This document shows, piece by piece, positions 1 through 9,089 of a stretch of 64,000 nt of DNA. The stretch comes from Akkermansiaceae bacterium (GTDB lineage: Bacteria > Verrucomicrobiota > Verrucomicrobiia > Verrucomicrobiales > Akkermansiaceae): positions 372,001 to 436,000 of the forward strand of contig CAJJBQ010000001.1 in assembly GCA_905182405.1 (NCBI GenBank), in the 5' to 3' direction. The notes under the pieces are model-generated. The model made no database searches and was not told the origin of the DNA. It saw nothing but the letters and a program-made list of their open reading frames with translations. The translations under genes were made by a program, and so were the position numbers. Positions within the stretch are counted from its first letter, which is position 1. Each line of letters opens with the position of its first letter.

Positions 1-666
1 GGTGTTCCGGAGGTGGTTGATGGTCATCTTCCAGAGCGCAACGAACTCTTTCCCCGTGCAGGCCTTCGTTCCCCACCACGACCAATCCTGATTGTGTTCA
101 TGAAAGGGACGCAGGACGACCGGGATCAATTTGCCATCCTTGCGTTTCAAGGTGCGCAAGAAGGTCGCGACCTGATCCAGAGTTTTGAGAAAGGCTGCGT
201 GGTGGGTTCCGCTGGGCAGGATATTTTCAACGGCTGGCCTTTTGTCCCAAGCATTACCCCCAGTCACGGGATTGTCGAGATGCAGGGAGAGCGTGTTGAT
301 TCCGCCTCGAGCATCGGCTTCAATGATTAGGCGGGTCATCGCTTCGAAGCGGACTCCATCCAGATTGACACTCTTGTGAATATCGCCGAGGTCCCATCCG
401 TAAACCGCAGGCCAATCGCCGCAGACGTCCTTGATGTCGCTCCGGTTTTTGTCGCCGCGCCACCCGACTCCGTATGCGGGGGTATCCTGATGGCCGAAAA
501 GAACTCCTTTGCTGCTCTGTGCACGAAGACGTTGAAAAAGAGCCACGGTTTCCGGGGTCGCTTGAGGATCAATGGGGCGAGCCACCGCCTTTTCAGTGCC
601 AGCCGCATGACCTAGCAGGACGAAGATCAAAAACAGTGGGAACAAACCTGGAAGAAAGTGAATCAT
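1..666 (-). CDS. GH26 family beta-mannanase, C-terminus beyond window
   Basis: This frame is open from an ATG at 666 to the left edge, so the 222 residues seen are the N-terminal part only. Residues 1-22 form a Sec signal peptide, so the enzyme is exported. Residues 55-62 read VLFGHQDT, the conserved start of glycoside hydrolase family 26, and residues 186-199 read RPFHEHNQDWSWWG, matching the family motif RPxHExNGxWFWWG; E190 would be the catalytic acid/base. The nucleophile Glu would lie beyond the edge. GH26 enzymes mostly cleave beta-1,4-mannan, less often mixed-linkage glucan or beta-1,3-xylan, so the substrate is not certain. The gene diverges from the beta-helix gene at 842 across a 175-base gap that must hold both promoters. 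Family is clear; substrate is inference. Confidence 0.85.
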   Translation of the reverse strand, partial: MIHFLPGLFPLFLIFVLLGHAAGTEKAVARPIDPQATPETVALFQRLRAQSSKGVLFGHQDTPAYGVGWRGDKNRSDIKDVCGDWPAVYGWDLGDIHKSVNLDGVRFEAMTRLIIEADARGGINTLSLHLDNPVTGGNAWDKRPAVENILPSGTHHAAFLKTLDQVATFLRTLKRKDGKLIPVVLRPFHEHNQDWSWWGTKACTGKEFVALWKMTINHLRNT

Positions 667-841
667 AATGTGCCGCATCGAAGCGATTTTGAGCCTATCG
701 TCTCGATGAGTGATCGTCAATTGATCGAGGACCTCGGACAAAAGGGGGGCACAGATTTTTCCGGAACGAGTCCGAACGGCACGATTATCAAAAAAGGAAG
801 ATCTGTTTCCCTTTCGAATGGTTCTTCGCTAGAATTTTCCG

Positions 842-2188
842 ATGAGTAACGTCAAAAACTTTGGAGCAACTGGCGATGGACAGACCGACGACACCGCGGC
901 GATTCAACATGCGATCAAGGATGGTGATGGCTTGTTGGAGTTTCCCAAGGGGACCTACCTGATCACAAGTCCGCTTGAAATTCCTCTCAAGGAATCAGGT
1001 CCCCGCGGCATTTCGGGATCGATGGGCACCGCCACGATCGTCATGGCAGGCCCCGGTCCCGCCTTCCGCCTTCTCGGGAACCACGGCGGAACGGGTGATC
1101 CCGGTTCGGTAAAGCTAGGAGTTTGGCAGTCGGAAAGAATGCCTACGGTTCGGGAAATCGTCATTGAGGGATCCCACGCGGAAGCCGATGGATTCGAGCT
1201 AAAAGGGACCATGCAGGCGATCTTTGACGGTGTCATGATCCGGCACGTCAGGCATGGTATTCATCTTGTGGAGCGTAATCGAAACATTCAAATCGTGAAT
1301 TGCCACATTTATCATAACCGAGGGGTTGGTATCTTCATGGACGGCCTCAATCTTCATCAGATCAACATCGCAAATTCGCACATCAGCTACAATCGCTTGG
1401 GCGGGATCCGAATTGAACGATCAGAAATTAGAAACCTCCAAATCACCGGGAACGATATTGAATACAATAATACCGAGCAGTCCTTCCCCGAGCTTCCCAA
1501 TGCGCCGACGGCGGAAATCTGGATCGATACCACGGCGGAGGGAGCAAGCGTCAATGAAGTCACGATTGTCTCTAATACAATCCAGGCGACCTCTTCCAAA
1601 GAGGGGCGGAACATCCGGATCATGGAGAAGCGTGACAGCTCGAGACCCCCCGGCCTGATCACCATCACCGGAAATATTATCGGTTCTCAAGAGACTAATA
1701 TTCATCTGAGCGGTTGCTACGGAATCACTCTGACCGGCAACTTGATCTACTCCTGTTCCCATCGAAATCTCCTGATCGAAGATTCACGCTTGATTGTCAT
1801 CGGTAGTAACAACTTCCGCCGCCACACCAAGAGGGCTGGTATGGGTGTCCGCCTGATCGATAGCCGGGACTGCACAATTTCAGGCTGTAGTTTCCACGAC
1901 GAATCCTTGGAGGGTCAAGAAAACGGTGCGTCACTTTTGGAGCTGAAAAACTGTCAACGCATCGCGGTTAATGGTTGCAATTTTAGCGATGGCGTTCCCT
2001 ACGGAATTGATGCGCTCGATTGTGACGATGTTCTCGTGACCGGCTGCACGATTGCCGACACTCGCGAGACGTCAAAAGCGGCCGCCTCGATCCGCTTCAA
2101 AGGACAAGGAAGCGGAAATCTCATTGCCTCTTGCTCCCTGCGAGGAAATGTCAGCGCAGAAGCGACAGCTGGGCTATCACAGAAGTAG
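842..2188 (+). CDS. Pectate-lyase-3-like right-handed parallel beta-helix protein
   Basis: The 448-residue product opens with NVKNFGATGDGQTDDTAAIQ (residues 3-22), the signature of the Pectate_lyase_3/GH28-like domain found in pectate lyases, polygalacturonases and phage tailspikes. After it come many short beta-helix rungs of the N-x-I and G-x-x-I type (for example ITGNDIEYNN, ITGNIIGSQ, LTGNLIYS) to the end. No signal peptide is visible with this start and no strong Shine-Dalgarno sequence precedes it, so either the protein is cytoplasmic or the true start differs. Sugar binding or cleavage is likely from the fold, but no catalytic residues can be assigned by eye. It diverges from the GH26 gene, which suggests a shared polysaccharide role. 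Confidence 0.75.
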   Translation: MSNVKNFGATGDGQTDDTAAIQHAIKDGDGLLEFPKGTYLITSPLEIPLKESGPRGISGSMGTATIVMAGPGPAFRLLGNHGGTGDPGSVKLGVWQSERMPTVREIVIEGSHAEADGFELKGTMQAIFDGVMIRHVRHGIHLVERNRNIQIVNCHIYHNRGVGIFMDGLNLHQINIANSHISYNRLGGIRIERSEIRNLQITGNDIEYNNTEQSFPELPNAPTAEIWIDTTAEGASVNEVTIVSNTIQATSSKEGRNIRIMEKRDSSRPPGLITITGNIIGSQETNIHLSGCYGITLTGNLIYSCSHRNLLIEDSRLIVIGSNNFRRHTKRAGMGVRLIDSRDCTISGCSFHDESLEGQENGASLLELKNCQRIAVNGCNFSDGVPYGIDALDCDDVLVTGCTIADTRETSKAAASIRFKGQGSGNLIASCSLRGNVSAEATAGLSQK

Positions 2189-2209
2189 GAGAAAGGGACG
2201 CGGTATCAG

Positions 2210-3190
2210 CTATTGGCGGGATTTTTTTTCCGCTTTGGCGAGAACTTCCTTGAGTGCTACGGCCTTACCTCCCTGGCGTTTGCTTTCATCGGCCGCTTCC
2301 ATGAAGGTGAACAATTCGATGGTCTCGGCGGCTGAAACCGGCGGCTTCTTTGTTTCGAAAAATTTCACGACCTCGACCACCAGAGGGGCGTAACCCTCAT
2401 AGGCACCGACGGCGACCTCTTCGCCCTTGGCATTGCGGGCAATGCCGGAGTAGCCCTTGCCTTCGCGGAAGATGCCGGTTCTGCCATTTTCCCAGGTACC
2501 CTCGACTTCGATCAAGCCCTCGGAGGAGGTTCGGCGGACAACGGATTGGCATCCGGTTCCCATGACGGTGAAGAGAGATTCACACCCGTGGACGCCATAC
2601 CAATAGAGATCGGGATGATGGGGCTCGATTTTGGCAGGGCTGGAACAGAGGGCATAGGTCACTTCTCCAATCGAGCCAGCCCGAACGGCCTGGGTGCTTT
2701 TGCCGTAGCGAAGCGATGACGATGAGAATATTGGAATACCCGCGTCTTTGGCAAGACGGTAGATTTCAAGAGTATCACTCAAGGTTCCCGCAACGGGTTT
2801 GTCGAGGAACAGTGGTAATCCTGCCGCGATGACGGGTCTCGCTTGGGCGAGATGGGGGCGGCCGTCGACGCTTTCGATCATGATCGCATCAACCTTGGTG
2901 CAGAGATCCGCAATGGTCTCACAGATTTCCACGCCGAAGTCTTCTCTTAGGGTTTTAGTGTATCCCTCGACTCTTGAGCTGCTCGATTCGATATCGGCGC
3001 TGCCGCCCTTAAAGGCCGCGACCACCTTGGCTCCCTTGACGTGACCCTTGGTAGTGGGGTCATTGAGGACCTTGGTGAAGGCGATGACATGAGAGGTGTC
3101 GAGACCGATCAAGCCGATGCGGATGGGGTCCTTGGCGGCGAGAGACGAGAGTCCTAAGAGCGTGCAACAGAGGGTGATGATTTTTTTCAT
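2210..3190 (-). CDS. Exported Gfo/Idh/MocA-family oxidoreductase
   Basis: This 326-residue protein has a Sec signal (residues 1-19, MKKIITLCCTLLGLSSLAA) followed by a Rossmann opening IRIGLIGLDTSHV (24-35). The family's usual EKP motif appears as LDKPVAG with D130-K131-P132; the lysine is the residue expected to act in hydride-transfer catalysis. Family members use NAD(P) to oxidise or reduce sugars, often at C3 or as a dehydratase. The start lies 4 bases after the stop of the heme/HEAT dehydrogenase gene upstream, so the two are almost surely co-transcribed and perhaps translationally coupled. The GLDTSHV subtype is common in PVC bacteria, and its substrate is unknown. An NAD-dependent enzyme outside the cytoplasm would need a tightly bound cofactor. 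Confidence 0.85.
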   Translation of the reverse strand: MKKIITLCCTLLGLSSLAAKDPIRIGLIGLDTSHVIAFTKVLNDPTTKGHVKGAKVVAAFKGGSADIESSSSRVEGYTKTLREDFGVEICETIADLCTKVDAIMIESVDGRPHLAQARPVIAAGLPLFLDKPVAGTLSDTLEIYRLAKDAGIPIFSSSSLRYGKSTQAVRAGSIGEVTYALCSSPAKIEPHHPDLYWYGVHGCESLFTVMGTGCQSVVRRTSSEGLIEVEGTWENGRTGIFREGKGYSGIARNAKGEEVAVGAYEGYAPLVVEVVKFFETKKPPVSAAETIELFTFMEAADESKRQGGKAVALKEVLAKAEKKSRQ

Positions 3191-3194
3191 TTCG

Positions 3195-6100
3195 TCATTT
3201 GGTGATGGGTTGGGAGAGTCGAAGATAAGCGAAGAGGTCTCGAAGCGCGGTTTCGTCGAGTCCGTTCAGGAGGCCGGCGGGCATAAGGCTACGGCCAGCC
3301 GGTTTGAGGGTTTTCATTTGTTTGCGTGGGATGGTGATATCGGCCGCGTCGAAGCCACGGATGACAATGCTATTGGCGTCTTCGTCTGAAAGGAATCCGC
3401 TCAGGATTCGATTGTCGGTGGTGGTCACGACGACATTTTCATAGCCTTCACGAATCTCGGCACTCGGTTCGAGAATGCTGATCAGCATGGTGCCGAGATC
3501 GTCCCGTTGGTAGCGGGTCAGATCCGGGCCGACGTCGCCCCCTTTGAAGAAGAGCTTGTGGCAGCTTGCGCAGCGGGCGGTGAAAATATTCTCGCCAACG
3601 TAGGGATCTCCGGGTCGGTCGGAAAGAATCTTTCGCAAGGTATCCGCCCGGAGGGAAGGGGTTGGTTTTTCGGTGTCGGGGAAGTGTTTGAGAAGGAGAG
3701 ATTTGATATTGCTGACCTCATGGAGCGCAAGACGGGAGAGGAGGTCTTGGTCAAAGTGGCCGGACGGGATCTTTTCAGGACCCACGGTTTCGAGGAGAGC
3801 TGCCGCCCAAACCGGCCGGGAGGCGAGGAGGTTCAGAGTGGTGGCTTGGAGGCCCGGGGAAAGCTTCGGATAGGAAGTCACCAGGGTCTCCCCAATCGCT
3901 TTGTCGTCGTAAATTTGTAGGGCGATGATGGCGGCACGACTCAGTTCGGAATTATCCGTCGAGGTCGCGAGGTCGAGGAGCTTTTTCGAAACTTCGGTTG
4001 CGCCCTGATAGCTGCCGAAAGCACGCACCGCTAAAAGCCGATCGGCAGGAGTTTCTTTGGGATTGGAAAGCAGTGCGGTCCCTTCCGCCAGAGCGTCTGA
4101 GTCGCCCCCGCGAATACGCATGGAAAGGGAAGATTGATCCAGCTTGGTGGTCAGTTCGTCCGGAAGGAGTGGGACCGCTCTTCCTTCGAATGCTTTTTCA
4201 AAGCCTGTCATGAGAGCGGTGCGACCGGCGGCGTCCGGAGCGAGTTCGAGGAGGCGGGCGCATTGAAGGAAATCGCGTCGTGACCCGGCTTCCGCAAAGC
4301 GCCGCATCAGGCGGGGAGCAATGTGATCCAGAAAGAAGGGGGAGGACCAAATTTTAGGATCATCGAAAGTCGCCAAGACGGCTTCCGAATTCTGCGCGCA
4401 GTGAGCTTCCACGACATGCCAGGCCATGAGCGGAATGAAGCGATCCTCAAGGTGATCGGGTCGGGAGATAATTTTCTGGGCAAGAGCGAGGCCTTGTTGA
4501 TGCCCAAGGTGTCCTGCGGTGGAGAGGATCTGGCACTGGACCTCGGCATTTGTTTCCCGATGGGCGAGGGTTTCGATTTGGTTGAACAATTCCGGTTCAA
4601 GTTTGCCGTCATCACCAGAGAGCCTGATGATCCACGCCCGCACCATGGGGGACGGATGATTAAGATATAGGCGGGCAGCCTCGAGATGAAGACTGCCCAT
4701 CTGATGAAGCACCCAAAGAGCTTCCAAAGCAGGGTGGGGGTTCTTCTGTTCGAGGAGTGCCTCTAATTGCGGGACGATGGTAAGATCCGCACGCTGGGCC
4801 AGCAAACGAACAGCCGTTTGTCGGTGCCAAAGGTTGTCATGTCCGAGGAATTCTATCAATTCCAAGGAGGTCTTGCTTTCCAAATTTCGGTCCTTGATGA
4901 GCGAAGCGTCTTTCCCCCGGAGTCGATAGATACGCCCGCTGTCGGGATCGATCTGGCCTTGGTAGTTTTGTCCGTGCGCGATGTATTGCTCCCGGAAATC
5001 GGAGAAAATTACGCCTCCGCAGGGGGCGTTGGCGAGATAGACCGGTCGGAAGGTGAGGTCATCGCTACGAAGAGGGAAGCCAGTGTCAGAGGTTTTGAAA
5101 GTGCTGCCCAGCGCGCTTCGGTTTGAGGCCACAAGATAGTGATGCAGGGGATCGACGCTCAGAAGCTGTCCCTGAAGGCGGGCGGGAAGGGCGGTGGCGT
5201 CAACGCAGATACCCAAGTGGGAAAAGCGTGAGATCGGGTTGGCGGTCGCCATCATCGAGAGCTCACCGAATGAGAAGGGATTGGGGGGCGGGCCGAACTT
5301 GCCGGGGTTCTTTCCCTGTTTCAGGTATTGTCCGTTTTGCACGAAGTGAAAGCCCCGGGTATTGCCGCCATTGTGACCGCTGAAAAGCCGTCCTTCGGCA
5401 TCGAAGCTTAGCCCGAAGGTGTTGCCGCCGCCGTCGGCAAAGACTTCGAATTCCTTGGTGCGGGGATGGTAGCGCCAAATAATGGGGCCTTCATTGTAGA
5501 TCGCCGGATCATCGAAATCGGGTCGGGTGACACGGCTGGTGGTGGTGCTGCCCTGACCTCCGTAGAGCCAGCCATCGGGCCCCCAGGTAAGGCCATTGGC
5601 CACGCTATGGGTATCCTCGAGCCCAAAACCGGCAAGTCGGATTTCGGGATCTCCTTCGGGAATGTCGTCGCCATCTTGATCGCGATAAAAGAGGAGGTAG
5701 GGAGTGTGCATCACCCAGAGTCCGCCCCAACCACGGACGATCGAGTTCGCCATGTTCAGGCCCTCGAGAACATTCCTGCTCGTTTCATAGGTGCCATCGC
5801 CATCGAGATCTTCGTGCACGCTAATGATGTCGGCTCCGCGATCATGATGGGGCGGGGCGGGAGGAACGCGATCATACTTCGAGCGATAGTATTGGTCGCG
5901 TCCAATCATCGTGAGACCCGCGGGGTAGGGGTACTGGCGATATTGTGCGACCCACATGCGGCCCCGGGTGTCGAAACTGAAGTGGGTCGGTTGTGCGATT
6001 TCCGGTTCGCTGAGCAAGGCGTCAACGGCGAGGTCGTCGGCGGTTTTCAACAAGGCGAGGTCTTCTCCGGGAGGGACCTGTCGTCCACGTATGGGATCCA

Positions 6101-6662
6101 TCGTACGTGCCAGAGGGCGGCTTGAGAGTTTGAATTGATGGGCGGGATAAGCGGCGAATGCCGGCTTCTTTTGACTGGCCTTGAGCTCGGCGCCGGAAGG
6201 TTTTGTGCTCGTGAATTCCCACTCTTGATCTAGGATCAGCTCGTTAAAGTAATCGATCAGCACAGGGGCTGAAGTGAAACCATGGGCGGCCGTTTTGTGG
6301 TCGATTCGGATAACCAGAGCGTTAAATTGGTTCTTCTCGAGAACGTCTTTGGGAACCTTGAAGCGTTGTTCTTTTCCCAAGGGAATCCCGTCAGATTTGA
6401 CGATGCTTTGACCGTTCAGAAATATTTCAAATTGCCCGGGAAGGTCGGAGACGGCGAGGACGGTGGAACTCCGCCAGAGATCACGTTCGCCCCCTTCGGG
6501 GGTGACAAGACGATCCGGGACCTGAAGAAAACAGCGTAGCCAGAGATTTTGAGAATCCGGAGTGGTCTTGGTGGGAATGGTGGTCCGAGTCCATTCGGAT
6601 CCGCTGGCATTCGTCAAAGAAAGAAGAATGAAACAAGCTACGGCAAAGGGCATGCGAACCAT
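3195..6662 (-). CDS. PVC-type membrane-bound dehydrogenase with HEAT repeats and C-terminal heme domain
   Basis: The product of about 1,155 residues has an N-terminal signal (MVRMPFAVACFILLSL), a jelly-roll-like region, a six-bladed propeller of the PVC membrane-bound dehydrogenase type (motifs such as WVAQYRQYPYPAG, DLDGDGTYE, NGLTWGPDGWLY), a long HEAT-like helical stretch, and a C-terminal heme domain with CASCH near residue 1,031 followed by GPDLTRYQRDD and EPSAEIREGYENVVV. This order is typical of PVC-group heme-binding proteins thought to be periplasmic sugar or alcohol dehydrogenases. The open frame extends to 6755, but the signal peptide begins at the ATG at 6662 (another ATG is at 6653). 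It is the middle gene of a minus-strand run with Gfo/Idh enzymes on both sides. The substrate cannot be read from the sequence. Confidence 0.85.
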   Translation of the reverse strand: MVRMPFAVACFILLSLTNASGSEWTRTTIPTKTTPDSQNLWLRCFLQVPDRLVTPEGGERDLWRSSTVLAVSDLPGQFEIFLNGQSIVKSDGIPLGKEQRFKVPKDVLEKNQFNALVIRIDHKTAAHGFTSAPVLIDYFNELILDQEWEFTSTKPSGAELKASQKKPAFAAYPAHQFKLSSRPLARTMDPIRGRQVPPGEDLALLKTADDLAVDALLSEPEIAQPTHFSFDTRGRMWVAQYRQYPYPAGLTMIGRDQYYRSKYDRVPPAPPHHDRGADIISVHEDLDGDGTYETSRNVLEGLNMANSIVRGWGGLWVMHTPYLLFYRDQDGDDIPEGDPEIRLAGFGLEDTHSVANGLTWGPDGWLYGGQGSTTTSRVTRPDFDDPAIYNEGPIIWRYHPRTKEFEVFADGGGNTFGLSFDAEGRLFSGHNGGNTRGFHFVQNGQYLKQGKNPGKFGPPPNPFSFGELSMMATANPISRFSHLGICVDATALPARLQGQLLSVDPLHHYLVASNRSALGSTFKTSDTGFPLRSDDLTFRPVYLANAPCGGVIFSDFREQYIAHGQNYQGQIDPDSGRIYRLRGKDASLIKDRNLESKTSLELIEFLGHDNLWHRQTAVRLLAQRADLTIVPQLEALLEQKNPHPALEALWVLHQMGSLHLEAARLYLNHPSPMVRAWIIRLSGDDGKLEPELFNQIETLAHRETNAEVQCQILSTAGHLGHQQGLALAQKIISRPDHLEDRFIPLMAWHVVEAHCAQNSEAVLATFDDPKIWSSPFFLDHIAPRLMRRFAEAGSRRDFLQCARLLELAPDAAGRTALMTGFEKAFEGRAVPLLPDELTTKLDQSSLSMRIRGGDSDALAEGTALLSNPKETPADRLLAVRAFGSYQGATEVSKKLLDLATSTDNSELSRAAIIALQIYDDKAIGETLVTSYPKLSPGLQATTLNLLASRPVWAAALLETVGPEKIPSGHFDQDLLSRLALHEVSNIKSLLLKHFPDTEKPTPSLRADTLRKILSDRPGDPYVGENIFTARCASCHKLFFKGGDVGPDLTRYQRDDLGTMLISILEPSAEIREGYENVVVTTTDNRILSGFLSDEDANSIVIRGFDAADITIPRKQMKTLKPAGRSLMPAGLLNGLDETALRDLFAYLRLSQPITK

Positions 6663-6801
6663 TTTTCCATCATTGCCAAGGAGATCAGCGAGAGAAGTAA
6701 ATTCCTTGCCGATCCATCCGCTTGGGAACTTCTCCAAGAGTGGAGGAAGATCCAAGGTGTTACAATTGGTTGAACATCACTGTTTGCGAGAGTGAAGCGG
6801 G

Positions 6802-8034
6802 CTAGATTCCGGCGGGCTTCCAGAGGTCTGAGTATTCTCTCTGCCAGAGCTTCCCGGGAGCCTCGGCGCCCTTGATCTGAACACCCTCCCGATAGGCGAT
6901 ATTGCCGAGGTGGCAGAGCATGGTGCTCTTCTGGGCATCGACGATTTCTGCATTGAGCGCCTCGCCTTTGCGGATGGCATTAACGAAGTTTTGGAAGTGG
7001 TGAATGTCGCTGAGGCCGGGCATATTCTCTTCCACTAGCTTGCCGGAATTATCATGGATGCGGTAGCCGCCGCCGTCGAATGACATGATGCCACCGTCGC
7101 CATAGATGCTGACGAAAGAGTGTTGTTCGTGCTTGCGCTGCAGGCAACTGCTGCCGTGCCAGCTCATCCCGACTTTCCCGAAGTCGTAGGTCGCGTCGGC
7201 GGTGTCGGGTGTCTCCTGATCGTCGTCGAAATGGTAGCGCCCACCAGTGTAGCTGGTGAGGATCGGTAAATCGACTCCGAGTGCCCAGCGGGCGATGTCG
7301 AGGGCGTGCACGCCATTGTTTGCGAGTTCGCCGCCGCCGTAGAGCCAGTGCCAATGCCAGTTGTAATGGATCAGGTTGTCTTTGTAAGGGCGCGCGGGGA
7401 CGGGCCCCTGCCAGAGATCGTAATCGAGGTGTGGCGGGACGGCAGCGGGTTTGCCCTTTCCAATCGAAGTTCGCTTGTTGTCGTACCAGCAGCGTGCGTA
7501 GCGGAGTTGGCCAATGGCACCGGCTTTGAGTTTTTCAATCCCTTCCCGGAAACCTGGGGCGCTGCGGCGTTGGTTGCCCATCTGCACTTTACGTTCGGTG
7601 CGTTGCGCGACCGCGACCATGAGTTCAGCTTCGCGGGCGTTGTGGCTGCCGGGCTTTTCCACGTAGACATGTTTACCGGCGTCGCAGGCGAGGATGGTGG
7701 CGGGCGCGTGCCAAAAATTCGGAGCAGCAATGGAAAGGATATCAACGTCTTTGTCTTCGAGGATGCGACGGAAGTCCGTGACGGCTTTGGGAGCCTTGCC
7801 GTTCTGGCGGTCGGCCGCGAATTTGGCTCCGGCGGCGAGGCGATTCTGATCCACATCACAGACGTAGGCGATCTCGACGCCTTCGAGCTGGGCGAAGTTG
7901 CTGATGTGTGCCTTGCCACGGCTGAGTCCCATGACACCGACGCGGAGTTTTTGGCCGGGCTTGGTCTCCGCGTGTGCGCTGGTTACGAGCGAGGCAGCAG
8001 CGACAGTGCTGATGAAATGGCGACGGTTTTGCAT
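6802..8034 (-). CDS. Exported Gfo/Idh/MocA oxidoreductase
   Basis: The 410-residue protein begins with a Tat-like signal (NRRHFISTVAAASLVTSAHA) ending near residue 22. The Rossmann start KLRVGVMGLSRGKAHI is at residues 29-44, and the catalytic-lysine motif VYVEKPGSHN places E126-K127-P128. The C-terminal half has the HYNWHWHWLYGGGELANNG region seen in the large family of PVC and Bacteroidetes exported Gfo/Idh enzymes, which often use tightly bound NAD(P). The gene lies 139 bases upstream of the heme/HEAT dehydrogenase gene in the same direction, and the two could form an operon. The likely role is sugar oxidation or reduction in the periplasm; the substrate is unknown. Confidence 0.88.
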   Translation of the reverse strand: MQNRRHFISTVAAASLVTSAHAETKPGQKLRVGVMGLSRGKAHISNFAQLEGVEIAYVCDVDQNRLAAGAKFAADRQNGKAPKAVTDFRRILEDKDVDILSIAAPNFWHAPATILACDAGKHVYVEKPGSHNAREAELMVAVAQRTERKVQMGNQRRSAPGFREGIEKLKAGAIGQLRYARCWYDNKRTSIGKGKPAAVPPHLDYDLWQGPVPARPYKDNLIHYNWHWHWLYGGGELANNGVHALDIARWALGVDLPILTSYTGGRYHFDDDQETPDTADATYDFGKVGMSWHGSSCLQRKHEQHSFVSIYGDGGIMSFDGGGYRIHDNSGKLVEENMPGLSDIHHFQNFVNAIRKGEALNAEIVDAQKSTMLCHLGNIAYREGVQIKGAEAPGKLWQREYSDLWKPAGI

Positions 8035-8182
8035 TCCTTATTACTAGAGGAATCCGTCCCTGCTGGCGAGCCTTTCGAAGTGTCTAGCCCGATCGTCTAT
8101 TCGATCCTTTTGATGGAAGAGCCGGTCAAAATGGATGATGTCGAGTCTTGTGAGATCCCATCGGCACTGGCAAACTCTTTTT

Positions 8183-9067
8183 ATGAAAATCTTGCATAAA
8201 TTGATATGCGCAAGTGCGCTGATCAATATGATGATGTCGATGAGCGCCCTGGCTGAAGATCTTGAACTCAACTTGCGTTCGCGCAGCAAAGAAGACGCCA
8301 GCGCAGATCCGACGACCAAGCAGGTGAATTGGAAGCCGGAGAAGACGGCGCTGATCATCTGTGACATGTGGGACGATCACTGGTGCAAATCGGCCTCACG
8401 CCGGGTCGCGGAGATGGCTCCAGTATTGAATGAGACCGTGAAAGCTGCGCGTGCTCGGGGCGTCTTCATCATCCATGCCCCAAGCAGCGTGGTTGATTTT
8501 CACAAGACCACGCCGCAGCGCAAACTCGCCCAAGCCGCGAAGTTCGCCAAAGCACCCATCGAACTTTCGACCGCGCTCCGCTGGGGAACCACTTGGTGTT
8601 GGACGGATCCGAAGCATGAAGGGGTCCTTCCAATCGACGACTCGGATATGGGCTGCAGTTGCAAGGGCGAAAAGTGCGAGATTCGCGAAGCTTGGTCGCG
8701 CCAGATCAAGCTGATCGAGATGGTCGAGGGCGACGCTTTGACCGATAGCGGCCAGGAGACCTACAACCTGCTCGCGGAACGCGGAATCGATAACGTTATC
8801 CTTTGCGGCGTGCACCTGAACATGTGTGTCCTTGGCCGTCCGTTCGGAATCCGGCAGATGACGAAACTCGGAAAGAACGTCACCCTGATGCGTGACATGA
8901 CCGATACGATGTACAACCCCGAACGTCCGCCGGGTGTCGACCACTTCACTGGCACCGACCTAGTCATCGGGCACGTGGAGAGTTACTGGTGCCCTTCATT
9001 CACGAGCGCAGATATCACCGGAAAGAAGGCATTTAAGTTCAAGGGCGACCTGAGAAAGAATCCCTAA
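8183..9067 (+). CDS. Exported isochorismatase-like cysteine hydrolase
   Basis: From the ATG at 8183 the product has 294 residues with a Sec signal (1-24, ending SALAE); the longer frame from 8135 adds an N-terminus that does not look like a signal. The isochorismatase fold is shown by TALIICDMWDDHWC, with catalytic Asp at D61, and by VILCGVHLNMCV, with the nucleophilic cysteine at C215. Relatives hydrolyse nicotinamide, N-carbamoyl compounds, biuret or isochorismate, and this sequence does not decide among them. It is divergent from the Gfo/Idh gene at 8034 and convergent with the isomerase-like gene ending at 9090. An exported form is unusual for nicotinamidases but common for this PVC subgroup. 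Confidence 0.85.
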   Translation: MKILHKLICASALINMMMSMSALAEDLELNLRSRSKEDASADPTTKQVNWKPEKTALIICDMWDDHWCKSASRRVAEMAPVLNETVKAARARGVFIIHAPSSVVDFHKTTPQRKLAQAAKFAKAPIELSTALRWGTTWCWTDPKHEGVLPIDDSDMGCSCKGEKCEIREAWSRQIKLIEMVEGDALTDSGQETYNLLAERGIDNVILCGVHLNMCVLGRPFGIRQMTKLGKNVTLMRDMTDTMYNPERPPGVDHFTGTDLVIGHVESYWCPSFTSADITGKKAFKFKGDLRKNP

Positions 9068-9089
9068 ACTGAATCTGGCTAAAGTTTCC

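Noticed and set aside
6663..6755. 31-codon N-terminal extension of the heme/HEAT dehydrogenase
   Set aside because: The signal peptide begins at the ATG at 6662, and the extension would hide it.
7306..8199. 297-codon plus-strand frame opposite the Gfo/Idh gene
   Set aside because: Antisense to a clear family member and without any recognisable domain.
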